Part shown: in pieces, positions 53,671-63,888 of the stretch
How positions within the stretch are numbered: the stretch's first letter is position 1
Layout of the letters: every line of letters begins with the position of its first letter
Program-made: the position numbers and the translations under genes
The notes under the pieces: generated by a model
What the model was told of the DNA's origin: nothing
Databases searched by the model: none
Seen by the model: the letters and a program-made list of their open reading frames with translations, nothing else
Source of the DNA: Aspidapion aeneum
Lineage: Eukaryota > Arthropoda > Insecta > Coleoptera > Brentidae
DNA length: 64,000 bases
Direction: 5' to 3'
Assembly (NCBI GenBank): GCA_963576565.1
Contig: OY755047.1
Coordinates: 2,965,501 to 3,029,500, forward strand

Positions 53671-53734
53671 TACTTGTTTTTTTTGTCTGGATTTGCTGCC
53701 ATTTTATATGCTCAAAATAAAAGAGATAGAGTTG

Positions 53735-53984
53735 AATTGAATCGATGAGAATAAGAACAGTACAAGTCCAAAATTTGACACTTCGACCTATCATAGCCAT
53801 TTTGTTTTCAATACCAAGCTGCATCCAATGAGTGTAAAAACATATATTAAGGTGTATGGCAATGTTTATCCTAAAGCATTGAGTGTAAGAACAGTACAAG
53901 TCCGGACTTGTCAGAGAGTTTTTTTCGTTTTCCCAAAATTGTACCATTTGGACTTGTACTGTTCTTATTCTCACCGATTCAATT
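53735..53984. mobile_element. MITE X with ~36-bp inverted ends
   Basis: AATTGAATCGATGAGAATAA followed by GAACAGTACAAGTCC at the left is matched by its complement at the right with one mismatch. A third, internal AAGAACAGTACAAGTCC copy lies at about 53889. It is 250 bp and non-coding. Confidence 0.8.
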
Positions 53985-54094
53985 GATTTTCTAAATTGAT
54001 TTTATATGTTCTTGTAAAGCTGTATATGTGTATTTTCTTCCTATTTTTAAAGGAAGTGTACTAAAATGAAAAAAATAATTTTACAAAAGCAGTT

Positions 54095-54345
54095 TAGTGG
54101 CGGCACTGGATGGGTTCACGCCACGATGTCCAACAGCGATAAGAACGGTTCGTGGTGAGTATCTCGCGACGTGGTTCCATCAGGAGAACCACCGAAAACA
54201 CAGGTACGGCCGCAGGGAGGGCGGTACCGAACCACTCTTTTATTTACATCACAGATTTTTTTTCGGCTTCACAATCGGGCGATGCTAAACGGTCCTTTAC
54301 CGAGAATTTGGAACCCTGTTCGTGAGAAAAACGACTTGGGTTCTC
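54095..54345 (+). other. GC-rich pocket of unknown origin
   Basis: About 54095-54230 is much richer in G+C than the flanks and contains CGGTACCGAACC and GCGACGTGGTTCC. A frame on plus runs from about 54097 to 54288. GGTGAGTATC (54152) looks like a 5' splice site and CATCACAG (54245) like a 3' splice site. It may be an LTR-element leader, a CpG-rich exon or a fragment of an unrelated repeat; no protein family is recognised. Confidence 0.3.
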
Positions 54346-54547
54346 TTGAATGAATTCATAAAATACAAACGCCAAGTATTAAGTAGGTAAATTGAAATTA
54401 AAAAAAAATCCATTTGGACAAAAAAATTTGAAAAAAATTTGTAGTCACTTTTTAAAAAACAATTTAATGAAAACATTTTTTTAGAACGGAGAATTTTTTG
54501 ACAAAAAAGTGTTTTAACTTTTTTGAAAAATATGCAAAAAACAATTT

Positions 54548-54722
54548 TTTGGCAACCAATAGGGCGCAGAAAAAGAGGGCGTCCTAAACTAGAATGGCAA
54601 CAGTCAATCCAAAGATCAATAAGTAAAAAAGACCTGATAGAAGATGATTGTCAGGATCGAAGGAGGTAGAGAATAGGCGTCGGACAAACGTAGAAAAACG
54701 TTCTAAACCGAAATAGTATTAG
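54548..54722 (+). pseudogene. Very short LINE 3' end
   Basis: Reads WQPIGRRKRGRPKLEWQQSI then DLIEDDCQDRRR with a stop, and ends GTTCTAAACCGAAATAG. The last 175 bp of the same LINE, inserted in poly-A/T-rich DNA. Confidence 0.88.
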
Positions 54723-55505
54723 TCTTTTATTCGTTCGAAAAAAAATTTATTCGAAAAATATGTTTTCAAAAAAAACGTTTTTCAAAAAGGTTTTCGGAAA
54801 AAAAGTTTAAAATATTTATTTTTGTAAAAAAAAAGTTTAGTAATTTCGGAAAAAATTGATTTAAAAAAAAATCAAATTTTGTTTTCCTGAAAAATAATTT
54901 TTCGAAAAATTGGAGAAATTCAAAAAAAGTTGCCAAAATTTTATTTTCAAAAAAATTCTAGTAAAGGTGAATTCAAAAAGAGATTCTGTAGGAGGTAAAA
55001 ATAGGTTCCCCAATAAAAAAATCTGCTTCAGTTCGCAAATTTTGGCCGTTTAGAGCTGTCAAAGCAAAACATCCAAAAAACAAAAATTAAAGTAGCGGCG
55101 CCCGATATCCCATTTAAAATTTAGAACACGTTTTTTGCACGCTGATATAAGGGGGTATTCTTCAGTCGGTGTTCCGTCCTGTTGACATGGTGGGAAGGTA
55201 TTCTGTAAAGTAACCTATACGATAGAAAGGCCTCAAATATTTTATTCTAAAGCCCGGTCTCTAACATTTTACCTTACATCTTGCCTGTCAGTCAAAAGGG
55301 TCAAGTATGACGGTTGAAAGACTAGCGTACACACTTGATAGTTTTAACGTACGTTTTTAGATCAGTTTTTGATACACCATGGAGGGAGCACTGCTTTTGT
55401 CAATAATGTTTTTTATTTTAAATGTCTATGATTTAACCGTTTCAGTAGCTAAACATAGTTTTTTAACCAGTTTTTCAAAATGTTGTGCTGATTTAGTTTG
55501 GTAAT
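54723..55505. other. Unassigned, very A/T-homopolymer-rich
   Basis: Runs of AAAAAA/TTTTTT with GTTTTTCAAAAA-type alternation at 54740-54960; no gene. Confidence 0.3.
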
Positions 55506-55549
55506 GTCCCCTGAAGATGTAAGTTTCTGCTTACGAAACATGAGGGGAC
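55506..55549 (+). other. Hammerhead-core-like stem-loop
   Basis: GTCCCC and GGGGAC form an outer stem. Inside, CTGAAGA, a GTAAG/CTTAC stem with a TTTCTG loop, and GAAAC follow in the order CUGANGA - stem II - GAAA of the hammerhead ribozyme core. The third helix is not evident, so activity is doubtful. Similar CTGAAGATG...CGAAAC stem-loops are common in animal retroelement repeats. Confidence 0.25.
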
Positions 55550-55824
55550 TATTTGTTTAAAACAAATTAAAAATTAGTGAAGGAAGACCATAACCTGTTT
55601 GATTTCCTAAAAAATTATCTTATCTAATGTCGGACGTTTCGTATACCAACTTCTAAGTTGCACTCGAAAGAAATTAAAATTGTATGCACTACCACAAGAA
55701 ATGCCGCTAAAACTGACGTTTTACCGAAAACAAAGCCTCTACCAATCAGTTCAACAGGTCCAATTTCAGTCCTGTTCAGTTCAGGCAAAACGTACGTTTT
55801 ATTGTCTATACGAAAGGTTTTGCC

Positions 55825-56671
55825 TAGGGTGACCATATGGGTTACGCGGAAAAGGAGGACGTCAGAGACAAAAAAGCCTGATTTTCGATAAAAAAGTCGG
55901 ACAAAACATTCATTTTAAAAAACTCCTTACGTCCTTAAAAATTTTGATGACCAAAAAGAAAGTCTTTTGTGACCCAAAGCTGGAAAAACATAGCTTAACA
56001 CACATAACAAGTTGCAATCTATACAAAAATTTAACTATGTGGGTACTAGAAAATCGAATAATTCCGCGAAAAATTGCGCTAGACCGAAGGTTTTCAGAAA
56101 AAAATGGCACCGCATGCGAAAATTAAAAAAATTAAGCCCCAAAAGCACCAAAAAGTGTCGCTGCAGAAGACAGTTTCTAGTGAAAAGTGAAAAAAATTGC
56201 GCCACAGGTGCAGGCTAAATTGTGGAAAAATTTTACACTTTTCAGAAATAAATTACACCGCAGCAAAATGAAGTATCTTTCGCAAAAAATGATGACGCAA
56301 AAGAAAATTTGTGGTTTAAACAAAAAAAAGAAATGATGCAGCTAGCAAAAATTAAAAAAAAAAACAAATAATTTAAAAATTTAATGGTGCCAAAAATTTG
56401 GGAAAAAAATATTGGTTAATTTCAAAAGTATAAGCGCGGCGCCGAAAAATTTTAAGTGACTTGAAAAGTTTGTTTCTGAGGTTCCTGATAAATTGTGCTT
56501 ACGTTTGGGGGAGCTATTTTTAAGCTTGGCGCTCTAGCCCCCTTAGATTCCTCCCTCCTAAGGTCTCTTGGATCGCCAAAAAGCCGGACGAAGAAAAAAG
56601 CCGGCCGGACATTTTCAATTTGCCCAAAAAGCCGGACATGTCCGGCTTTATCCGGACGTATGGTCACCCTA
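55825..56671. mobile_element. hAT MITE (TAGGGTGACCATA ends)
   Basis: TAGGGTGACCATATGG and its complement ending CGTATGGTCACCCTA. TTTTGCC is duplicated (55818-55824, 56672-56678), 8 bp if one mismatch is allowed. CCGGAC/GTCCGG motifs cluster near the right end. It is 847 bp without a transposase. It sits inside a sequence with GACGTTTTACC-type inverted motifs (55710-55822 and 56680-56735), probably an older MITE. Confidence 0.88.
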
Positions 56672-57343
56672 TTTTGCCTGATCCGTTTTACCTGATCAAG
56701 TAAAACGTCAGGGAAAACGTTATGTGTAGACATCGCTTAACACGCGATGCTTTAAGCCAGGACCCTTATTTAATTCTTAATGTTCCTTTTTCGGTTAGAC
56801 AGAATTTTGATTACTGCGCATGCGTCAGTTTTGGTGGTTTTGGAACATACTCCGTTACGTTACTACATTATTTGACAATTGTCAAATATTTAAGGTTATG
56901 TCTATTGTTTTTTTCTAAAAACTAGTTGATTCAGATTTATTCCCAACAAACATTTAAAGTTGTAACGACGAAACCCCAACTAGAAAGAATTTTAGTTAAA
57001 AGTAACCGCAACGTACTCCCGCTACGTCTCAGTATACCATACAGCGACGTTATAATTCCCTAAGTGGGGAACCAATTTCTGGTTATAACTACTTGGCCAA
57101 GTGTTTAAAGTCACTATAGTAACAACTACACTACTACGTCATAGCCAGGTATCTACTACGTCGTAGAGGCTGTTTTTTTTCCGTAATGGCATAAAAGTTG
57201 CGATGTAGTTGCAAATAATATAATCGTTTGTTTTTGGTAGAATTGTTACACAATATGGTGAACACAACAGTAAACAGACTCGCTTAGTTTTTTTGTTTGG
57301 TTATGGTTATAATATGTACTATGTTATCCAAAAGTGTGAGAAT

Positions 57344-57556
57344 TTACGAGCAGAGGATCAAAATTCGAGTGCGACGCAAAGTTTTTTGTATAACATGCAT
57401 TATATATATTGCAAAAAACCGGTGCGCCCGTAAAATTGAGCCGTTTTCTGGTAGCTGATGAAATTTTTGTGTTGTGATTTTGGAGGTTATGTTTTCATAA
57501 TCGACAGTTAACTCCAACAAATGGTGCTTAAGAAGAGCATTTTTGGTAAGCTTCAA
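57344..57556 (-). CDS. Conserved 70-codon ORF of the CCCAAC element (copy E)
   Basis: The same protein as in A, B and C, despite more DNA changes in this copy overall; the one difference noticed within the frame (a Phe codon) is silent. No recognised domain. Confidence 0.32.
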   Translation of the reverse strand: MKLTKNALLKHHLLELTVDYENITSKITTQKFHQLPENGSILRAHRFFAIYIMHVIQKTLRRTRILILCS

Positions 57557-57694
57557 CTAATTTGTTTATAAAATAGTATAGCTCTTTAATATGAGCTCAT
57601 AAAACGACAACAAGAATATTAAATTTTCATTCTTACATAAAAACATTGCGTCCCAAACTATATTCCCTGATAGTCGAGGGGGTTACTTGAAAGT

Positions 57695-58619
57695 GAGCCT
57701 AATTACGGCAACGTGTCACTTACGACTTTTATGTCGGCTTTCCTTTATAGTTCTATATAACACACTCGAATTTCTACTCCTTCGTTGCAGAAACGTATTA
57801 TTAACTAGCTTTCGCCACTAGAAAACGTCTACAGAGTGATAGGAACCACGCGATAAGTATAACTACTACCCTCAAGTTATTGGGGTGTCGCCACTTGTCA
57901 TTTGCCGTTTCTGTCAACAACAGCACCACTGCTTATAGGTTTTGTACTAGCGTGAATTTGTGGTAGGTTTTAAAACAAAAACAAGATAAATTAAATTCCA
58001 TTAGAACAATACAAAGTGTTTTTTAAAAATGTATGTTGCAATCGAAAGCATGATCCCTATTCTAGAATTTCAGGAAATGTTGGTCAAGGAACTAAAAGAA
58101 CGTAGTCACATCAATGAAATCAACTTATTGTTACTTTTTTTATTTACACATTGCTCTCACAATTCGTATGTAGTATTTTTTATTATTTTTAGATATTTTG
58201 CCATTCTCAATATTCAGTAATGTTTATTATTACAAGCCCTATAAGTAAAAAAACAATCTCTGAGACTTGTTAGATCGCTTAGAAATCCGTATGTAACCAC
58301 GATATATCTAACTTGTTTTTTTATTAGCCGCAAACAGCGCAAAAGTTCCTAGATGAAGTCTAGCATCTCCCATTGGTTATTTTAGGGGCCGTGCATAAAT
58401 TAGATATTAGGGACCTTTTGCAATAAAGCGTAGCACATATTGTGCCGGGCACTATATTGAATTGCAAAACTATTCCTAATATTCCCATATTATAAAAGGA
58501 GCCACAAAAAGTAGGGTTAAGAATGTGTGCGACCAAGATGCGACTTCAAAAAGTGTACGTTTTCAAAGTAGAAACAGGAAGGAGAGATTACTTTAAAAGA
58601 TCGACATTAAAAAAAAGTC
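57695..58619. mobile_element. 925-bp insertion in copy E, unclassified
   Basis: AAAGT flanks both sides (57690-57694, 58620-58624) and is single in copies A-D, so this is an insertion with a 5-bp duplication. Starts GAGCCTAATTACGG and ends AAAAAAAAGTC; no terminal inversion is obvious. It contains a frame of 63 codons (58029-58220, MYVAIESMIPILEFQEML) preceded by AT-rich leader sequence, and one end of MITE Y (58408-58475). Class unknown. Confidence 0.6.
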
Positions 58620-59075
58620 AAAGTAGTTGCGGCTTTAAAGTTGATCCAAAAAGTTATTTTGTCTACATTGTTACATCAGATGTTACTATGATGACACAAA
58701 CTTTTGTGGTAAAAATTAAAGTTATAATGTAGTTGTCGGATACACTTGTTTGGGACTCCAATGAAGCTTAACTTTCTAGTGGTAATTAAGTAGGATATAA
58801 AAGTCAGGGCGTCTACGAAATAACGACTAAAAAGAAAGTAAAACTTTAGCAACGTCCTATTGTGGTAGAGAAGACTATCAGAATCGACTATCAAGAAACA
58901 ATCCTAAGAAGTAGTTTAGAGGGTCGTTTTTACGAAACATCTACTATTTCCTGATACTAAATAGTAGTTAGAACTAAAAAGTAACAAATTTTGGTTAATA
59001 TCACCACATTTCTACTATAAGAAAGTAGCAAAGCCTTTAGAACATGTAGCCGCTACTATAAATTTTAGTTGGGTT

Positions 59076-59714
59076 GTGTATACCATAAAGAGTGTTTAAT
59101 GAAATCTATAAACCACTCTTTAGTTTATTAACAAATTATAAAGAAGACTACAAGTAGTTACCTATGGAATGGCAGTCCCTTACTTCTCCCGGACATTTTT
59201 CCACAAACTGCACATATTTTACGTGAATTATTTCCCATTTTTCACAGAAAAAAACGTAATTTTACATGACAAACGCAAAACACCGCAAAATGTAAATATG
59301 GCCTCCACCCACACAGCAGCTGTGTGTCTACATGACAAAACACACGCATGCGTACTTAAAAATTCGCGTCCGCGAAATTGAATTTGCCATCCATTTCCAT
59401 AGGGGTATCAATTTTAAATGTAACCCCTCACTATCTTGTTTGTTAGAAAATTTGTAGTTGTGAACATATTATGATGACCATTGACAGCAAAATAAACAAA
59501 TTGTGTCTTAACAGAACTTTGCTTTATATCATATTTTTAAATTTTAATCCAAATGTCTCAAAGTCATTAATAAACTAGACAGTGGGAGGTTATATTAAAG
59601 GTATGCTATTTGACAAACTACAAACCAAGTTTGTGTATATGTTAGGATTCCCACGGTCTGCTACAGTTTGCAAACATGTTTGTGTGTCATGCTCGTTCAC
59701 AAATGAGTAAACAA
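59076..59714. other. Unassigned
   Basis: No gene or shared repeat recognised. Confidence 0.3.
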
Positions 59715-59935
59715 ATTGTACTACTACTATGTCGGTTTAGAACGTTTTTATACGTTGTCCGACGCCTATTTTCCACCTCCTTCGACCCTGACAATCATCC
59801 TCTGTCAGGTTTTTTGACTCATTGTTCTTTGGGTTGACTGTTGCCATTCCAGTTTAGGACGCCTTCTTTTTCTGTGCCCTATTAGTTGCCATTCTAGGAC
59901 TTGCTTTCTTAATCTTTCGCCGTTCATTCGTTGTA

Positions 59936-61474
59936 CAGCATGTCCCATTTTCGATGGGATTAAATGGGAAACTCGGTTATTATTAAAGATATCGATTTTC
60001 TGATTGCACCTTACCGTGCTCTTTTTTGGAGCTCTTAAAAATGGTGTAATCAGATTTTTGCTATACCTCGTGGTTTCGTTAATACAGGGAGTTTTTGAAA
60101 AAATTGCATTTTAATTAATTCCTTGTATCTGGCTTATTTTGCAAGATATTTTTATTCTGTAAAAACCTTTCTATGTCAACTTTTTTAAAGCAAAATAATG
60201 ACGTTGTCAATTTTTTTAAATATTGTTTAGTTTTTGAGATATGGTATTTATCATAAAAAAATTAAATACGGACCTGGATTTTTTTTATTACTACTTTGAT
60301 TGGTTCCATGCTATTATTACCTTAAAATGATAAAACTTTAATATTTTTTTGATTTAAGGTTAAAAAAAACTATTTAAAATTTGAAAAAAAAATTATAGTC
60401 CGAACCTGGAAATTTCCAACGTAATTATAAATTAAAAATTGCAAGACACACTAGTTGAACGATTTTTAGTTTATCTGTTTTGAAATGATAATTAAAAGAT
60501 TTATAAATAAAGTAAACAACGTTAAAAAGTTACAAAAATAATATCATACAAATTATTTGATGGTAGCACAGCAGGTCGTGAAATTTACAAAACAAAAGCG
60601 CGGAATTGACATTGTCATTTGACTTGTCATGTTTGTGAATGGCTTACAATTATTTTAAACTGGCTAGAAATCGACCATACCCAGATTTTGAAAAATGTGA
60701 TATGTTTGACTGCTTCATTCAAGCAACAAAATCCCAATATTTAAATGGCAGAAATATTTTTATGCAAAATGCGTTAAGAAAAATTACTCAAAAATGCCAA
60801 CAATGTCTTACACATAATGGTAATCAGAAAAATTAGTTATTTTTTTTAATTTGTTTTTTTTTTTTTTTTTTTTTTCGTAGACTTTGTTTCAAATAAATCT
60901 GTAAATTAACGTAAAACCATTTTAATATGCTAAGTATCAAAACAGTTAAACTAAAAATTGTTTATCTAGCAATTTTTAATTTATATTTATGTTGAAAATA
61001 TCCAGATTCGGACTAATTTTTTTTTAAATATTAAATATATTTTTTTTTTACCTTAAAACAAAAATTTTTTAAATTTTTATTATTTTATGATAATACTAGC
61101 ATGAAACCAATCAAAATAGTAATAAAAAAAATCCAGGTCCGTATTTAATTTTTTTATGATAAATACCATATCTCAAAAACTAAACAATATTTTAAAAAGT
61201 TGACAACGTCATTATTTTCTTCTAAAAAAGTTGCCATAAAAAGGTTTTTACAGAATAAAAATATCTCGCAAAATAAGCGAGATACAAGGGATTATTAAAA
61301 ATACAATTTTTTCAAAAACTCCCTGTATTAGCGAAACTACGGGGTATAACAAAAATCTGATTACGCCATTTTTAAGGGCTCAAAAAAAGAGCACGGTAAG
61401 GTGCAATCAGAAAATCGATATCTTTAATAATAACCGAGTTTCCCATTTAATCCCATCGAAAATGGGACACGCTG
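59936..61474. mobile_element. Foldback J2 carrying a 65-codon ORF
   Basis: CAGCATGTCCCATTTTCGAT to its complement at the right; TA on both sides (59934-59935, 61475-61476). The target is a LINE sequence whose intact form is seen at 14795-14812 (complement CGTTGTACATGG). Opposite orientation to J1. Contains the ORF at 60639-60836 and a long T run at 60857. Confidence 0.93.
60639..60836 (+). CDS. 65-codon ORF in the loop of foldback J2, unknown function
   Basis: Begins MAYNYFKLARNRPYPDF; otherwise identical in protein to the J1 frame. Intact in both copies. See J1 for interpretation. Confidence 0.4.
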   Translation: MAYNYFKLARNRPYPDFEKCDMFDCFIQATKSQYLNGRNIFMQNALRKITQKCQQCLTHNGNQKN

Positions 61475-61760
61475 TACATGGCCGTACCATATCAGTTGTC
61501 TTTTAGTAATATCATCCGTTATACTTCACTCAATTCCCATTATTTCTTTTATGGTCTCATTTCTTATATGATCTGTTTTAGACATTCTCATTGATCTTCT
61601 TATTTCATCCATTCCAAGACTTTTTTGTATATTTCTGTTACGCGGAGTCACTATTCCATATAACAGCGTGCTTTTTACCATTGTTTCATATATCTTAAAT
61701 TTTACACTCTTCGTCAGCAAACTGTTGTGTGGAAATCGGTCGTTAAGTTGTATTTCCATG

Positions 61761-62020
61761 CAAAGTGTCGAAATGGATGCAATAAGAATATCTAGAACCG
61801 ATCATATAAGAAATAACACCATAAAAGAAAGAATGGGAATCAAGGAAACATAACGGATGAGATCACTAAAATTCAACTGATATGGTACGGCCATGTGCAA
61901 CGGATGAACGTCGAAAGATTACCAAGACAGGTCCTAGATAGGCAACCAATAGGACGCAGAAAAAAAAGGGGTCCTAAACTGGAATGGCAACAGGCAATCC
62001 AAAGATCAATGAGTCAAAAA
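61761..62020 (+). pseudogene. LINE C-terminal fragment, plus strand, cut by element F2
   Basis: Reads ESVEMDAIRISRTDHIRN (with a 9-codon deletion), KERMGIK, a shifted QLIWYGHVQRMNVERLPRQV and GPKLEWQQAIQRSMSQK, then stops at F2. It covers the same region of the LINE as the minus-strand copy beside it, so it is an independent or inverted-duplicate fragment. Confidence 0.85.
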
Positions 62021-62667
62021 AATACTCTGCCAATCTATGGGCACCTAAGCTCACACTGGATACTATAGTTATAGTGTATCTACGTGAAAGCTAATATAAC
62101 TAAAAACTGAAGTATATTTTATTGAACTCCAGACTCAATTACCTTTCGTTTGATACCACACAAGCCATGTTTTGACTTAAACTCTAATTTTTCAAATCTA
62201 CCCCCACCCTTTTTTTAAAAACTAAAATGTATTTTGTTTAACTCCAGACTCAATTACCTTTCGTTTGATATCACACACGCTATATTTTTACATAAACTCT
62301 AATTTTTGAAATCTACCCCCACCCTTTTAATTGGCTTGTGTTCGGTGGATTTTCTTCATTTTTAAATGGGACTATCTCGACCCAAAACCCAGCCTGGGTA
62401 CCAAATTTCATTAAAATCGAGCAAGCCGTTTTTGAGTTATGCGCGTTGGTCGTTACAGACAGACATACAGACACACAGACAGACAGACAGACAGACAGAC
62501 ATATAGACAGACAGACAGACAGACAGACGGCGCAACAAAAAAGTTTCAAAATCATCTGAAACGCAAAGATATATAAAAATTTTTGAAATCGGAGCAACTT
62601 TTTTTTTCTCGAAAAAATTAGGATCACCATAGCTCACACTACTATAGTATAGTAGTAGTGTGAGCTA
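62021..62667 (-). mobile_element. Hairpin-ended element F2
   Basis: Reverse-strand copy of F1. It begins ATACTCTGCCAATC and ends with the hairpin AGCTCACACTACT...AGTAGTGTGAGCT (62631-62665). Two (not three) ~115-bp internal units, and a CAGA microsatellite at 62456-62528. The inner-end hairpin (62053-62096) is degraded. The insertion follows a run of A in the LINE. Confidence 0.85.
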
Positions 62668-63190
62668 AAAAGTAGAAACTTGTTTCAATATAACTACTTT
62701 AGTTACAGGTCAATGGTTGAACGAGGAGGTCTTTAATTCAAAAAGGCTCAAATTATACGGCTGAACTCAAAAATAAAGAAACTAAACACAAACGATGTGT
62801 GTTTGGGCAAGATTTTCGGTGCGAGATATCATAAAAAATCCGCGAGGTTTGTTTTTATTTTTGTTTCTTTTCGTATTTTCTCATTTTTTTGGCGCCTTAT
62901 AAAAATGAACTTAATACCTTCAAAGACTAAACGAAAAAAAAACGTTTAAAGTAACCCGATATTTTCACAACCTGTCAAGCAGCGGAGGTCTGACCGGGCA
63001 GTCATTCAAAAAATCGCCAAGCAAAATTTTTTTATTGTTTTTTTTTACGATTTATTGAGATTCATATTTCTTGCGGTACTAGTCTGTGTTAGAGCCTTGA
63101 CTTCTAAATATAAAGGTTTCGGCCTGCATTTTTGCCTTCCTAGCCCGCGTAGCAATGGCTAGAAAAAGTTATATTTTCGACGAAAAAGAT
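62668..63190. other. Unassigned
   Basis: No gene recognised. Confidence 0.3.
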
Positions 63191-63201
63191 TTTTTCTATA
63201 A

Positions 63202-63231
63202 GCGTGCGGAAAAGTCCACTTTTCCGCACGC
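63202..63231. repeat. Perfect 14-bp-arm hairpin (GCGTGCGGAAAAGT)
   Basis: The arms 63202-63215 and 63218-63231 are exact complements around CC. TGCGGAAAAG recurs at 63240 and in the hairpin at 63744-63888. Confidence 0.92.
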
Positions 63232-63604
63232 ATTTTAGTGCGGAAAAGTAAATTTGTTACGATTTTGAGGTGTTCTATAACATTTAGACCGTTCAAAATA
63301 CATTTGTATCTTTCCCAGCACACGAAATATCCTAAAAATATTCAAATTGACTGAAATTCTGCTATATTTTCAATATTTTCGATATAATAAAGTTTTCAGT
63401 AAAATAGGTTCAAATTATAAGTTTTAAACCACCCCGGTATAAATATCGTCATTGTCAATGTCAAACAACAATGAACACTAGTGGTTTTAGATTTGGCATC
63501 TTAAATCACCATAGCAACAAAGTACAAACAAACTGTCAAAACAAAGCCAATTTTGCAGAGACAAGCGTCTTTTGAATTTTTCAAACAAAAAAATCAGATT
63601 TTCA

Positions 63605-63661
63605 ATGGATTCTTCGGACGAAGATCTACCCCAGTCAGTTCTAGAAGCCGCTAGAATGTGA
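63605..63661 (+). CDS. Short candidate first exon (MDSSDEDLPQ...)
   Basis: ATG opens MDSSDEDLPQSVLEAARM then TGA; a possible 5' splice site (AAT|GTGAAT) overlaps the end. An acidic MDS-(D/E)-LP start resembles N-termini I recall for Crypton-type tyrosine recombinase proteins in insects, but 18 codons cannot prove it. It sits between the two TGCGGAAAAG hairpins. No further coding sequence was found before the window end. Confidence 0.25.
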   Translation: MDSSDEDLPQSVLEAARM

Positions 63662-63743
63662 ATAATAATAATTGATTTCATTAAAACGTTTTGAATATAA
63701 ATAATTTTCTGATTAATTTTTAGTTTTTTCCTCACGCTTATAG

Positions 63744-63888
63744 AAAAAATAGTGTACCTAACTCATGCGTAAAGTGTCTTTTCCGCACTTGATTGCTGGC
63801 CAAACTCCGCTATCGCGTCGTTTGGCCATCTGCAATCGCGTGCGGAAAAGAGGCACTTTCCGCACTAGTTAGGTAAACTACTATTTTT
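63744..63888. repeat. Long imperfect hairpin with TGCGGAAAAG motifs
   Basis: AAAAATAGTGTACCTAACT pairs with AGTTAGGTAAACTACTATTTTT-like sequence at the other side, GTGTCTTTTCCGCAC with GTGCGGAAAAGAGGC, and TGGCCAAAC with GTTTGGCCA around a loop near 63815. About 145 bp in all. Confidence 0.85.

Larger units (their letters stand above)
56942..59073 (-). mobile_element. CCCAAC-ended DNA transposon, copy E, with a 925-bp insertion
   Basis: CCCAACAAACATTTAAAGTT at the left and TTTTAGTTGGG at the right, TT on both sides (56940-56941, 59074-59075). More diverged than A-D by eye. Interrupted at 57695-58619. Confidence 0.88.
59715..61760 (-). pseudogene. LINE relic, minus strand, split by foldback J2
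   Basis: The 3' part is at 59715-59935 (tail TACTACTACTATGTCGG; VGQR, RKRRRPKLEWQQ) and the rest at 61475-61760 (YGHV, RNETIKEIMGIE, RRSMRMSKTDHI, KSTLLYGIVTP, KFKIYETM). The break falls in the GHVQRMN region. The 5' end (MEIQLNDRFPHNSLLTKS) fuses the segment before the catalytic box to the later KFKIYET segment, an internal deletion. It meets another LINE fragment head to head at 61760. Confidence 0.88.

Noticed and set aside
62313..62637. Cys/Ser/Val-rich frames
   Set aside because: They come from the CAGA/CTGT microsatellite inside element F2.
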